Positions 1 through 8,153 of a stretch of 41,913 bases of DNA are shown here, one piece after another. The notes under the pieces are model-generated. The model saw only the letters and a list, made by a program, of their open reading frames with translations. It did no database searches and was not told the origin of the DNA. Made by a program: the position numbers and the translations under genes. The stretch is taken from positions 1 to 41,913 of IMG/VR virus record IMGVR_UViG_3300038701_002343; one strand, 5' to 3'. Source of the stretch: a virus. How positions within the stretch are numbered: the first letter of the stretch is position 1; every line of letters starts with the position of its first letter.

Positions 1-181
1 AAAGGAGGGAATCCTGGCGGGGCACCATTTACGGTTTTTGCAGTGAAAAGAAAATGGAACCCTATTAAGGATCTAAAAATCAAATATTTATAATTTTTTT
101 CCTTGCATATAAAAAAAAGATAAAAAAAATCAGGTTTTGTTTGTCCTCTAAAATCAGCTATTGTCTGGTTTAATTCGGAAC
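1..181. other. Non-coding left edge before the first gene
   Basis: AT-rich DNA with long A and T runs and no convincing gene start. Codons 1-93 are open in frame 1 and end in TAA at 91-93. If the window is circular they continue the frame that runs on after the large terminase stop codon. The motif TGTCCTC, which recurs upstream of several late genes, occurs at 142-148. A 13-base word near positions 10-22 (GAATCCTGGCGGG) recurs about 20 bases from the right end. Confidence 0.5.
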
Positions 182-499
182 ATGAATATTATCCATCTAA
201 ATGATGCGATTACATCTATGCGGGAAGGTATTCCTTTTTCTATCTCATTTGTCACTTTGGATGAGAACAGGAAAAAAGGAGGGAACATAATATCTCTGCA
301 AAAATGTCTATTAGCATCATTGGATAACGATAAAAAAAAAGAAACAGGGTTTGAGGTGATCGCCAATAAGACCGATTTCAAAAAAAAAGCTAATCACTAT
401 GAACACGCAACCAGAAATTTATTGCTAGAGAATGGACACATTAAAAAATTCCACATTCGGTTAATGCTTTATTTTAACGATAAAAAGGTTTTCTACTAA
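182..499 (+). CDS. Small conserved-looking phage protein upstream of portal
   Basis: A 105-residue basic protein without recognisable catalytic motifs. ATG at 182 is preferred over an in-frame TTG at 161, because the sequence beginning MNIIHLNDAI resembles the N-termini of small proteins I associate with Bacteroidota prophages (a REGIPFSISF-type segment followed by a basic stretch). Its stop shares one base with the portal start (TAATG at 497-501), so translation is coupled. Its position between terminase and portal suggests a packaging or DNA-delivery role, but that is inference only. Confidence 0.55.
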   Translation: MNIIHLNDAITSMREGIPFSISFVTLDENRKKGGNIISLQKCLLASLDNDKKKETGFEVIANKTDFKKKANHYEHATRNLLLENGHIKKFHIRLMLYFNDKKVFY

Positions 500-1836
500 T
501 GGGAAATTTCATCGAAGGGGTAGCCCCTGATATAGTCTATTCTAAGGCAACAGGAAATGTATTCCAGACAGTAGAAAAAAAATCTCTACGGCCTTTAATC
601 GTTCCTCCTCAGAAGAGCTTTGAGAATTCGGAGCTGGTACCTTGGGGAACGGATAATATATTCCCACAGCGGATATTAAAGGAGGTTCGTAAGTCTACCA
701 TCATAGGGCCTTCACTTAAGAAGCAGGCGGAGATTGCGTATGATGAGATTGTCTATGGTACTGAGGAAGCAGAGGAAGGGCAGGAACCTAAATTCAAAAG
801 GGCCTATGATCCCAAGGTAGAAGCTTTTTTTCAGCGATCACACATTCACAGGTACGCCATTGAAGCCCTTCGGAACTTCTACTATTTCTATTTCGCTACT
901 CCTCGGATGATCTTCACCAAGGACAGGTCTGAGGTGTATTCGCTTTCTTGCTATAAGACTGCACATTTTAGGTTTGCCAAGCCGGATGATTTTGGGAATA
1001 TTTCTAAGGGGTATGTTTGCGCTGACTGGGAATCTTACTACCATCCCGATTCTAAGTACGTTCGTCACTTACCGCTAATCGACATTTATCAAACGCCTGA
1101 ATTCTATAAGGATGAGGGAAAAGCTTTTGAATACATCTACCCGCTGGCTTATCCTACTGAGGACGAAATCCATTATCCGCTTGTGGACTGGAACACGGCC
1201 AGGGAGTCTGGATGGCTCGAACTATCGCAGTCTATTCCAAGGTTCAAAAAGGCCTTAATGAAAAACCAGCTTACGCTCAAAAACCTGATACAGATTCCGT
1301 CCTGGTGGTGGGAGTGGAAGCATCCTGGTTTCAATAAAATGGAACCTAAAAAAAGGAAAGAACTTCAAGACCTGGAAGCGGACAAGTTTGAGAAGTTTTT
1401 CAAAGGTGAAGACAATGCAGGCAACTCTATGATGGTGACATTTATCTCTGATCCTCAGTACCAGAAAGAATACCAGGGATGGAAGGTGGAGCCTGTGGAT
1501 AACAAGGTAAAAGACGGCATCTATATAGAGGATTCTAACGAAGCAGCATCACACTTGCTGTTCAGTTTAGGTATAGATCCGGCGATCATTGGTATTCAGC
1601 CGGGTTCCAAGATGGGGGCGGGCTCAGGATCAGACAAGCGTGTGGCATTTAACATCTATGTCGACACGGTAAAAGCACACCAGGATCTAATCCTAGAGCC
1701 GCTTTCATGGATTGGTGCCTATAATGGATGGCCTCCGTATAAGTACAAATTCAAGAACGCCCTGCAGACAAATGAAACCACAGCACCGGCACCTTCCCGA
1801 AGTGCTATCATAGAACCTAACCAACAGGCAAATTAA
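499..1836 (+). CDS. Phage portal protein
   Basis: A 445-residue protein matching the Bacteroidota siphovirus portal type. It has a hydrophilic N-terminus with a VPWGTDNIFPQ segment near residue 48, a central mixed region rich in Tyr and Trp, a basic WKHPGF/KKRKEL stretch around residues 270-290, and a C-terminal SNEAASHLLFSLGIDP/GSGSDKR segment (about 345-380) typical of portal crown regions. Portals form the dodecameric ring at the capsid vertex through which terminase pumps DNA. The gene follows the terminase genes if the window is circular and precedes a DUF6712-type connector. The call rests on family feel, length and context; a portal has no catalytic motif to confirm it. Confidence 0.7.
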   Translation: MGNFIEGVAPDIVYSKATGNVFQTVEKKSLRPLIVPPQKSFENSELVPWGTDNIFPQRILKEVRKSTIIGPSLKKQAEIAYDEIVYGTEEAEEGQEPKFKRAYDPKVEAFFQRSHIHRYAIEALRNFYYFYFATPRMIFTKDRSEVYSLSCYKTAHFRFAKPDDFGNISKGYVCADWESYYHPDSKYVRHLPLIDIYQTPEFYKDEGKAFEYIYPLAYPTEDEIHYPLVDWNTARESGWLELSQSIPRFKKALMKNQLTLKNLIQIPSWWWEWKHPGFNKMEPKKRKELQDLEADKFEKFFKGEDNAGNSMMVTFISDPQYQKEYQGWKVEPVDNKVKDGIYIEDSNEAASHLLFSLGIDPAIIGIQPGSKMGAGSGSDKRVAFNIYVDTVKAHQDLILEPLSWIGAYNGWPPYKYKFKNALQTNETTAPAPSRSAIIEPNQQAN

Positions 1837-2843
1837 TGGCACATCTTATTTCAGATATATCGGAAGTTCAGGAATATGTAAAGGTAAATAATGGCCTTTC
1901 TTTCCAGTCACTACTCCCTGCCATCAATGAAGTGGAGATGGGAGAGCTGAGGTATTACCTCGGGCAGACTTTACTGAATACCATTATTTCTGAAAAGAAC
2001 GCGGAAACCTACACAGGATCGAATTCACTTATAGCACCGCACATCATAGCGGCATGCGCTTGTCTGGCTGTATATAAGTCTACAGAGGAAATAGAGCTGC
2101 AGGTATCTGATACGGGAATCACCAGGCAGGAGACGAACAACGAAAAAACAGCCTTTGGTGGGCAGGTCAAAAGATTCAAAGACCTTGCCGGGTCCCGTGG
2201 TTATAAGGCCATTGATAATTTCCTGGCATTGCTGGAAGATGATCCGGCTTCTTTTCCTGACTGGGCATCTTCACCATATTACTCAGACAAAGCAGGGCTG
2301 CTGGTCAGATCGGTTACCGCATTTGAAACTGCTGGGGAGTCGCTCAAAGGCAGCTCGCTTACTTTCCGTTCCCTGATCCCTATTATGAAGGATATCCAGA
2401 ACCAACGCCTTGCCGGGGCTTTCCCGGATGGGATGTTTCAGGCGATAATGGATAATATAGGAGCAGAAACGCCCAATGCCGATTATGACATTATTGTAAA
2501 TAATTACCTCAGACCGGCACTGGTCAAGCTGACCATGGAAGAAGCTTTAACGACCTTACCCGTAAGCATTGATCATCAGGGTGTTTTCATCGATCAGGTG
2601 GCACTACAGGGAGATGCACGAACATTGACCTCGGCCCCTATTTCTCTCATAGAGAAGAAAGCCTGGGGGCTTCGCGGACGTGGTGAATTCTACTTAGCGA
2701 ACATGAAAGAATACCTTAACGGCCTTGCATCAGACAGCAAGTTTCCGCTTTGGTATGCTTCTAATTTTTATACAGAAACTCTTGCAAAGGAAATAGAGCG
2801 GGAATCCATTCATCCGCATGATCGCAGAATATACAGGGTATGA
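1836..2843 (+). CDS. DUF6712-like phage protein, probable head-tail connector
   Basis: A 335-residue, mainly helical protein. The N-terminus (ISDISEVQEYVKVNNGLSF, then EMGELRYYLG) resembles the DUF6712 family found next to portal genes in Bacteroidota phages. The start overlaps the portal stop by one base and the end overlaps the holin start by four, so it sits in one translationally coupled run. A connector or neck role is inferred from position. The second half (about 150-335) repeats the general composition of the first, so an internal duplication is possible but not demonstrated. Confidence 0.55.
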   Translation: MAHLISDISEVQEYVKVNNGLSFQSLLPAINEVEMGELRYYLGQTLLNTIISEKNAETYTGSNSLIAPHIIAACACLAVYKSTEEIELQVSDTGITRQETNNEKTAFGGQVKRFKDLAGSRGYKAIDNFLALLEDDPASFPDWASSPYYSDKAGLLVRSVTAFETAGESLKGSSLTFRSLIPIMKDIQNQRLAGAFPDGMFQAIMDNIGAETPNADYDIIVNNYLRPALVKLTMEEALTTLPVSIDHQGVFIDQVALQGDARTLTSAPISLIEKKAWGLRGRGEFYLANMKEYLNGLASDSKFPLWYASNFYTETLAKEIERESIHPHDRRIYRV

Positions 2844-3304
2844 GTTCTAACTTAATTAACAGCAGTTTGGAAAATATTCAGGACGCAGTACAGCACCCTA
2901 AAGGGTGGCTAGGCATCTGTACGCTTTTTTTTATTATTGATCAGTATGTTTTTTCGCAGTGGAGTTTTGGGCTTAACTTCTTTATGTTGTTTATCCTGGA
3001 CACCCTGGTAGGTGTTTATGTCGCTTTTCGTATGGAGCGGTTTTCATTCACAAAATTCAGAAGAAAGCTAATGGATAAGTCCCTGGCTTACTTCACTATT
3101 ATTATAAGCTATTCTATAGCCACTAAGATCGTGCTGGACGATGGGTCAGAGTCGATTATCAGCTATCTAAACATTCCTTTCTATTCCCTATTCGTAACCG
3201 TGGAGCTGGCCAGCATCATTAAAAACTGGTACACTTACAAGCAATGGCCATTCCTGCTTAAAATTATCAAGCATTTTGAAATAGACCTTGACGATAAGCC
3301 ATGA
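2840..3304 (+). CDS. Phage holin (Phage_holin_4 type)
   Basis: A 154-residue membrane protein with three or four hydrophobic segments, around residues 22-40, 45-65, 85-105 and 120-135. The segment LDTLVGVYVAFRMERF with a following basic KFRRKLMDK is characteristic of the Phage_holin_4 (toxin-secretion/lysis) holins, as is the SLAYFTIII segment after it. It would permeabilise the inner membrane at lysis. It overlaps the connector gene by four bases and the endolysin by four, forming a compact lysis cassette with the next three genes. Confidence 0.75.
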   Translation: MSSNLINSSLENIQDAVQHPKGWLGICTLFFIIDQYVFSQWSFGLNFFMLFILDTLVGVYVAFRMERFSFTKFRRKLMDKSLAYFTIIISYSIATKIVLDDGSESIISYLNIPFYSLFVTVELASIIKNWYTYKQWPFLLKIIKHFEIDLDDKP

Positions 3305-3747
3305 AAACCCTAATCCTACTTCGTGACCTACCGGAAAACGACCGGCAAACTACCGGGCAGCTTTTTGTCTTGGATGAGAATGCGCAGGTCATTTTCTCCT
3401 GCTATACCCTAGAGCTGCCATGGAGGGATAACCAGAAGAGCATCTCCTGCATTCCTGAGGGAACTTACCCTATAGTGCCCAGGCGATCAAACAGGTTCAG
3501 GGATCACTTGCATGTCCTGGACGTGCCTAACCGAACATATATTCTTATCCATGAGGCAAATTTCGTTAATCAACTCAGAGGCTGTATAGCTGTGGGGAAG
3601 GAGAGAAGGGACTTAAATGGTGATGGCCTCAGGGACGTGGTGTCTTCTAATATGACGAAAAAAGAAATTACCAAATTAATTACCTCAGCATCTCAAATCA
3701 TTATTTCAACCAATCAAACTAGATATGGAAATCTCAGAACTAATTAA
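3301..3747 (+). CDS. DUF5675-family endolysin-like protein
   Basis: A 148-residue soluble protein with the features of DUF5675: a short first strand, a CYTLELPW segment near residue 38, IPEGTYPIVPRRS near 55, a YILIHEANF segment near 83, and RGCIAVG near 96. The His of IHEAN and Cys of RGCI are the conserved residues of this fold and probably its active site. No signal peptide is visible, so export would depend on the holin. It lies between two membrane proteins, as expected for a peptidoglycan-cleaving lysin. The exact bond cut is unknown. Confidence 0.75.
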   Translation: MKTLILLRDLPENDRQTTGQLFVLDENAQVIFSCYTLELPWRDNQKSISCIPEGTYPIVPRRSNRFRDHLHVLDVPNRTYILIHEANFVNQLRGCIAVGKERRDLNGDGLRDVVSSNMTKKEITKLITSASQIIISTNQTRYGNLRTN

Positions 3748-3982
3748 CATCTGGATGACTACGCTCATCCCTATTGTCACAGAATTTCTTAAGCGATATT
3801 TTCCCAAGCTGGATTCACGGGCGGCAGCCGTTATCGTGATGGGGGTATTTGTGGGAGTATTTTTCTTACTCGGAGCTAACACGGTGGAGTTGTTTTTCTC
3901 TGTGGTGACGGCACTGGCTTCCTACGGTATATTATGGAAGCCGATGGTATTCCAGCCACTGATGGGTAAGCGCAGGAAATGA
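3725..3982 (+). CDS. Small two-helix membrane protein, holin or antiholin candidate
   Basis: An 85-residue protein with an N-terminal segment around residues 8-20 and strong transmembrane segments at about 33-52 (AAAVIVMGVFVGVFFLLGA) and 55-72, ending in a basic tail (GKRRK). It overlaps the endolysin by 23 bases and the spanin by four. Small size, two membrane passes, a charged C-terminus and location suggest a second holin, a pinholin or a holin antagonist. Sequence alone does not separate these. Confidence 0.5.
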   Translation: MEISELINIWMTTLIPIVTEFLKRYFPKLDSRAAAVIVMGVFVGVFFLLGANTVELFFSVVTALASYGILWKPMVFQPLMGKRRK

Positions 3983-4470
3983 TGTGGAAGTTTATTTTTT
4001 TCCTGCTTATACTCGTGATCGCTATGGGCTGCACTGCTCCACAGGTGATCACCGATACAGTGGTGAAGGATTCGGTCATTGTCCGGGAGGTTCCCAGAAT
4101 AGTGGAGATTCCCGGACAGACTATCTACAGCCCCTCTGTTAATCTGGATTCCCTGGTGAAGGTGATCCAGTCCGGGGTAAAGTCTGAGGTCATCAATAAG
4201 ACCCTGACCTATACCGATCCCGACACACAGCTGCAGGTAGGCCTGATTCTCGATCAGATGGGTAATCTATTCGCTGTATGCGAGCAACAGGAGCAGACCA
4301 TCAAGATCATGGAGCGAGAAATCGAACGCCTCCGAACCATCAACACCACCAAAGAAACAATCATAAAACCCACATTCTGGCAACAAGCCAAAGACTACCT
4401 AATGATCATCATCGTAGTAGTCATAGTAATCGTGGTAATATCAGCACTAAGATCCTTAGGTTTCTTTTAG
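3979..4470 (+). CDS. Putative single-molecule spanin (lipoprotein with C-terminal anchor)
   Basis: A 163-residue protein with an N-terminal signal ending in a lipobox (IAMGC, Cys about residue 18), a periplasmic region containing a coiled-coil-like stretch (about 95-125), and a very hydrophobic C-terminal helix (about 138-155, IIIVVVIVIVVIS). An outer-membrane lipoprotein end plus an inner-membrane C-terminal anchor in one chain is the u-spanin design known from phage T1 gp11. It would fuse the two membranes in the last step of lysis. It directly follows the holin and lysin genes. Confidence 0.6.
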   Translation: MMWKFIFFLLILVIAMGCTAPQVITDTVVKDSVIVREVPRIVEIPGQTIYSPSVNLDSLVKVIQSGVKSEVINKTLTYTDPDTQLQVGLILDQMGNLFAVCEQQEQTIKIMEREIERLRTINTTKETIIKPTFWQQAKDYLMIIIVVVIVIVVISALRSLGFF

Positions 4471-4580
4471 CATCAGCAAATCATACCATCAGCACATCAG
4501 CACATCATACCATCATCACATCACATAATCACATTTTCTTTGTCCTCCTGATTCACCACTTTCTCTGCTACATTTCCCTT
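4471..4580 (+). repeat. CATCA-rich low-complexity tract between spanin and next gene
   Basis: About 65 bases (4470-4535) made of imperfect repeats such as CATCAGCACATCAG and CATACCATCATCACATCAC. Similar CATCAC-rich tracts occur at about 15727-15757, 16447-16456 and 20157-20190. The motif TGTCCTCCTGA follows at 4541. No gene is visible here; the frame through it is open but has no plausible protein composition. Confidence 0.6.
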
Positions 4581-5411
4581 ATGGTAGCCTTTGATATACG
4601 TTATCCAAGAAAATTTATCCCTGATGGCAGGATCGTTAAGAAGATTCCCTCTTCCTGGAATGAACTGACGGAAAAGCAACTTCTGTACATCTGCCACCTT
4701 ATATATGTGGAGAGTGGTGACATTTACCGCTTTCGCATCGCCGCCCTTCGCTATCTGCTGGGGCTTTCATGGTTTCAGACGCTGATGATTGGGGACTTTC
4801 TCCCTGATTTATTCCCCTATGTGGCCTTTTTGGAGAAGGAAAACACCCTCACTGACAACAAAATCACCACATTAAAAGCCAAAAACATCACCCTTCACGG
4901 CCCCATGGGTGGTTTTGAGACGCTTATGGCTGAGGAATGGACAGAGGCTGACCAGGCGTTTATTGATTTTTCGGCATCTAAAGACACTGAAGACCTGGAC
5001 AGGATGATCGCTATTCTCTACAGGGAGGCCATTCCTGACATGGGACCCGGACATCCTGAGTGGAAAAAGGATCTCAGGCAGCCATTTATAGAAGAGCAGG
5101 TTCCGCTCAGGCAGCGGATCATTGCCGATATCTCCCCGGCGCACAAGTTTGCCATCCTTACCTGGTACACCGGATGCCGCAGGGAATGGGAAGAGGTATT
5201 TTACCGGGTGTTCAAAGAATCCAAGAGTGATGTGGAGTCCTTTGGCTGGCAGGAGACGATCCAGAAGATCAGCGGCGGCACCTTCGGGAGCCTCAGGGAA
5301 ACGGAGCGCACGAGCATGTACAAGATCATGCTCCACATGGAGATCACGGTCAAGGATGACCAGGAGCGGAAGAAGCAGGAACAGGTAAACAGAATGAGAC
5401 ATGCTAATTAA
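4581..5411 (+). CDS. Uncharacterised phage protein, possible tail-assembly chaperone
   Basis: A 276-residue, acidic and helical protein. ATG at 4581 is chosen because the upstream open frame is low-complexity repeat. The beginning MVAFDIRYPRKF is followed by SWNELTEKQLLYICHL, typical of proteins preceding tail genes in Bacteroidota phages, and the C-terminus is highly charged. It overlaps the next gene by 11 bases. Position ahead of the tail proteins makes a tail-assembly role plausible, but no family was recognised with certainty. Confidence 0.5.
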   Translation: MVAFDIRYPRKFIPDGRIVKKIPSSWNELTEKQLLYICHLIYVESGDIYRFRIAALRYLLGLSWFQTLMIGDFLPDLFPYVAFLEKENTLTDNKITTLKAKNITLHGPMGGFETLMAEEWTEADQAFIDFSASKDTEDLDRMIAILYREAIPDMGPGHPEWKKDLRQPFIEEQVPLRQRIIADISPAHKFAILTWYTGCRREWEEVFYRVFKESKSDVESFGWQETIQKISGGTFGSLRETERTSMYKIMLHMEITVKDDQERKKQEQVNRMRHAN

Positions 5412-5952
5412 AGACCATCAGAGCTATACGGCTTTTTTCAGAAAGGCGGCCACTAATCACAAGCAGATCCTGCACTCAGCTAACGAGGATCACTTTGCCA
5501 GGATGAATCTTTCCTCTCACCCTGTGCTGGCGAGGGAGGATATCACAGAATTTTTGCGAAGCATTAAGAACAAGCTTCATTTTCCCGCCCTCCTGCTCAA
5601 TGCTTTCTCTGCCCGCTACTCAGATTCGGACTCAAAGGATGCAAAACGGCTAATCATTCAGGGCGAATTCTTTATCCTCGACAGGTTTCATAAGGACGAC
5701 TGGGCCATGCAGGAGCAGGTCTTTGATAACACGGAGGAGATAGGCAGGGACATTCTTTCCTTTCTGGATGACTATTATGATGAGAATATCCAGGAGGGTG
5801 TTTTCGACTGGACCGAAGCCATGCAGGAGAAGATTTCTAACCTAGAAGTGGACTCCCTGGCAGGCACCAAGTTTTATTTTACCATCAGCATTCCCCATCA
5901 GGTGGCACTTAACCTGGATGAGAATGCTTTCAATATTGACATGTTCTCCTAA
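5401..5952 (+). CDS. Uncharacterised phage structural-region protein
   Basis: A 183-residue protein, mostly hydrophilic, with acidic helices (DWAMQEQVFDNTEEIG around residues 100-116) and a C-terminal half that may be beta-rich (FYFTISIPHQVALN). No motif was recognised. It starts inside the previous gene and its stop TAA shares one base with the next ATG, so it is made together with the tail proteins. Confidence 0.5.
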   Translation: MLIKDHQSYTAFFRKAATNHKQILHSANEDHFARMNLSSHPVLAREDITEFLRSIKNKLHFPALLLNAFSARYSDSDSKDAKRLIIQGEFFILDRFHKDDWAMQEQVFDNTEEIGRDILSFLDDYYDENIQEGVFDWTEAMQEKISNLEVDSLAGTKFYFTISIPHQVALNLDENAFNIDMFS

Positions 5953-8153
5953 TGGCAGCTGTAACCAAAACATACGACTACGTTCTCGGGGCCACGCCTT
6001 ATACCGTGGATGTGACTGTGGATATTCCCAGTACCTGTACAGGACTTGCCAGTCAAGACCCTAATGTTCAGGATGGAGAAAGGGATATCACCATTACCCT
6101 TTCAGAGGCACTTTCTTTTAATCTACTCGTCCGCCTGGAGGTCACCAGAAACAGGGTGGATCAGTATGGCAGCTCCCAGTCTGTCTATGATATCTATGCT
6201 GTAGTACCACAGGGGCAGACTTCGTATGTAGCCACTAAGGAATGCTACAAGTACAGGTATGATCCTTTCACTACCTTTTTCACGGAAGAGGATTGGAGCC
6301 ATGTATTTGCAGATCAGCAAGCCCCGCAGACAGGGGCAGGCCCTCTCACGGCAGAGGTCAGCAGCCAGGTAGATCAGTCTTGCTCCGGTACGGAAGATGG
6401 CACCATTATTCTGAATGTTTTTGGCGGTGATCCGCCTTATTCTTATGCATGGGCAGATGCACCCGGGCTGGATGTCTCCGAGCGGTTTGCCCTGCTGGCA
6501 GGGACGTATAATGTCACGGTCACGGATGATTCGGCCAATGTCACTTCACTCGAAGTGACCATCGGGCTTAATTCTCCGGCTATAGACACCCCCACCCCCA
6601 CCATTACAAATGTTTCCTGCTATGGCGGGGATGATGGAGCGGTCACATTCCCCGCACTTACCGGGGGCACGGCTCCACTTACCATGACCTGGGGTGATGG
6701 TATCGTGGGGATCAATAGGAATACCCTCTCTGTAGGTACCTATACTTATACCATTTCTGATGCCCTTGGCTGTTCACGCACCTTTTCCCTGACCATTACC
6801 CAGCCCGAAAGGCTCACGGTCACGGTCAATCAGTCCGGGCGAAATGTAGAAATGGACATCGCCGGGGGTACGGCTCCTTATACATACCTGTGGGATGATG
6901 GAAGCCCGGACAGTACGAGCAGAGACCGCTATATCTTACCCAATGGCAGTTATATTTTCACTGTCACGGATGCCAACGGCTGTGCGCAGTCAGTATCGGT
7001 GGTGGTGCAGGACATTAAGTTTTATTTCTCCAAAAATCCTATCTGGCTTTCCCTGCAGGCAGCCAGTCCGGAGGCGAAGGACAATCTTTCCTTTGTCTGT
7101 GAAGTCTATCTGGAAGAGGACTATCTTTCTGACACCTTCGCCAAAAAATACGAGTCCGAACACCCGGCACGGACAGACGGAAGCACCTATTTCAATGTAG
7201 AGCAGGTGCTTAATAGCTTTATGTCCGCAGCTGTGCCCACTTTCGGAGATACGGCCATCCTTCGGGTGCCTGAAGTATTCAAGCGGTTTTATTTGCGGTA
7301 CTTTGAGAAGTACGGTACCCCGCCCACACCAGCGGCAGCCACGCAGATAGATACTTTCTATGTGCTGTTTGGTGGCTTATCAGATCAGGAGTTTGCCAAG
7401 GACGTTTTCTTTGACACCTACCTGCAGGAGCAGCGGCCTTTCTTAAGCTGGCAGCCTCAGGAGGTCTCTATCGCAGATGACCAACACGCTTACCTGCATT
7501 TCGTGGTGGCTGTGCCTGGCTACACCTCCATTACCCAGCGCATCACGGTGCAGTTCACGGATGGGCAGGTGGTTAGCTTTGACTTTGGCACGGTATCGGG
7601 CGTACAGCCGTTTGAGGTGTACCGCTTCCCGGCAGGGGTGGAGCAGCTGGGTTTGGATGTGATGGACCCGGATAAGGTGATCGATACGTATGATATCCAG
7701 CTTTTCAGCGGTCAGGATGCTGTGTCTGAGCAGCGAAGTTACTGGGTAAGGCCTACCCGGAAGCATTACCGAAAGCTTATCTACCTCAATAGCCTCGGCG
7801 CCTGGGATCATCTCCTATGTATGGGGCGGGGCAGTGAGAGTATCCGTACATCTGAGGAGACGATCAGCCGTGAACTTCCGGTGGATTTCAGCTATGCAGA
7901 CCGCCGGAACATTACCGTCAGCAAAAATGGACAGATCACCGCCCGTGCCGTGGTGGATAGTCTCAACGGGCAGGAGCGAAAGCACCTTATAGACCTGTCC
8001 ATCTCTGAGGAGGTCTATGAGCAGACGGCCAGTGGCTATCTGCCCGTAAAGGTTAAGTTTGACTTTGACCCGCGGGATGATTTTCAGAACATCGACCTGA
8101 TCTCCCTGGACATCATCTATCCATCCATCCGAAGATACACACCCGAACTATGA
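5952..8153 (+). CDS. Tail protein with SprB-like repeats
   Basis: A 733-residue protein. Residues 1 to about 130 form a beta-rich N-terminal module. Residues about 134-355 hold three repeats of the SprB/Ig-like type: each opens with a conserved Cys (QSCSGTEDGTI, VSCYGGDDGAV and a degenerate third), has a GGTAPYTYLWDDG-like centre, and closes with GTYNVTVTDD, GTYTYTISDALGC or GSYIFTVTDANGC. The remaining 380 residues are a large virion-type domain. SprB repeats are known from gliding adhesins of Bacteroidota. The next gene overlaps by four bases and also looks tail-tip related, so a distal-tail or adhesion role is likely but inferred. Confidence 0.6.
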   Translation: MAAVTKTYDYVLGATPYTVDVTVDIPSTCTGLASQDPNVQDGERDITITLSEALSFNLLVRLEVTRNRVDQYGSSQSVYDIYAVVPQGQTSYVATKECYKYRYDPFTTFFTEEDWSHVFADQQAPQTGAGPLTAEVSSQVDQSCSGTEDGTIILNVFGGDPPYSYAWADAPGLDVSERFALLAGTYNVTVTDDSANVTSLEVTIGLNSPAIDTPTPTITNVSCYGGDDGAVTFPALTGGTAPLTMTWGDGIVGINRNTLSVGTYTYTISDALGCSRTFSLTITQPERLTVTVNQSGRNVEMDIAGGTAPYTYLWDDGSPDSTSRDRYILPNGSYIFTVTDANGCAQSVSVVVQDIKFYFSKNPIWLSLQAASPEAKDNLSFVCEVYLEEDYLSDTFAKKYESEHPARTDGSTYFNVEQVLNSFMSAAVPTFGDTAILRVPEVFKRFYLRYFEKYGTPPTPAAATQIDTFYVLFGGLSDQEFAKDVFFDTYLQEQRPFLSWQPQEVSIADDQHAYLHFVVAVPGYTSITQRITVQFTDGQVVSFDFGTVSGVQPFEVYRFPAGVEQLGLDVMDPDKVIDTYDIQLFSGQDAVSEQRSYWVRPTRKHYRKLIYLNSLGAWDHLLCMGRGSESIRTSEETISRELPVDFSYADRRNITVSKNGQITARAVVDSLNGQERKHLIDLSISEEVYEQTASGYLPVKVKFDFDPRDDFQNIDLISLDIIYPSIRRYTPEL

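Noticed and set aside
4278-4580. Upstream extension of the 276-residue gene
   Set aside because: The extension reads the spanin gene in another frame and a CATCA low-complexity tract as Thr/His-rich protein. ATG at 4581 is a clean start.
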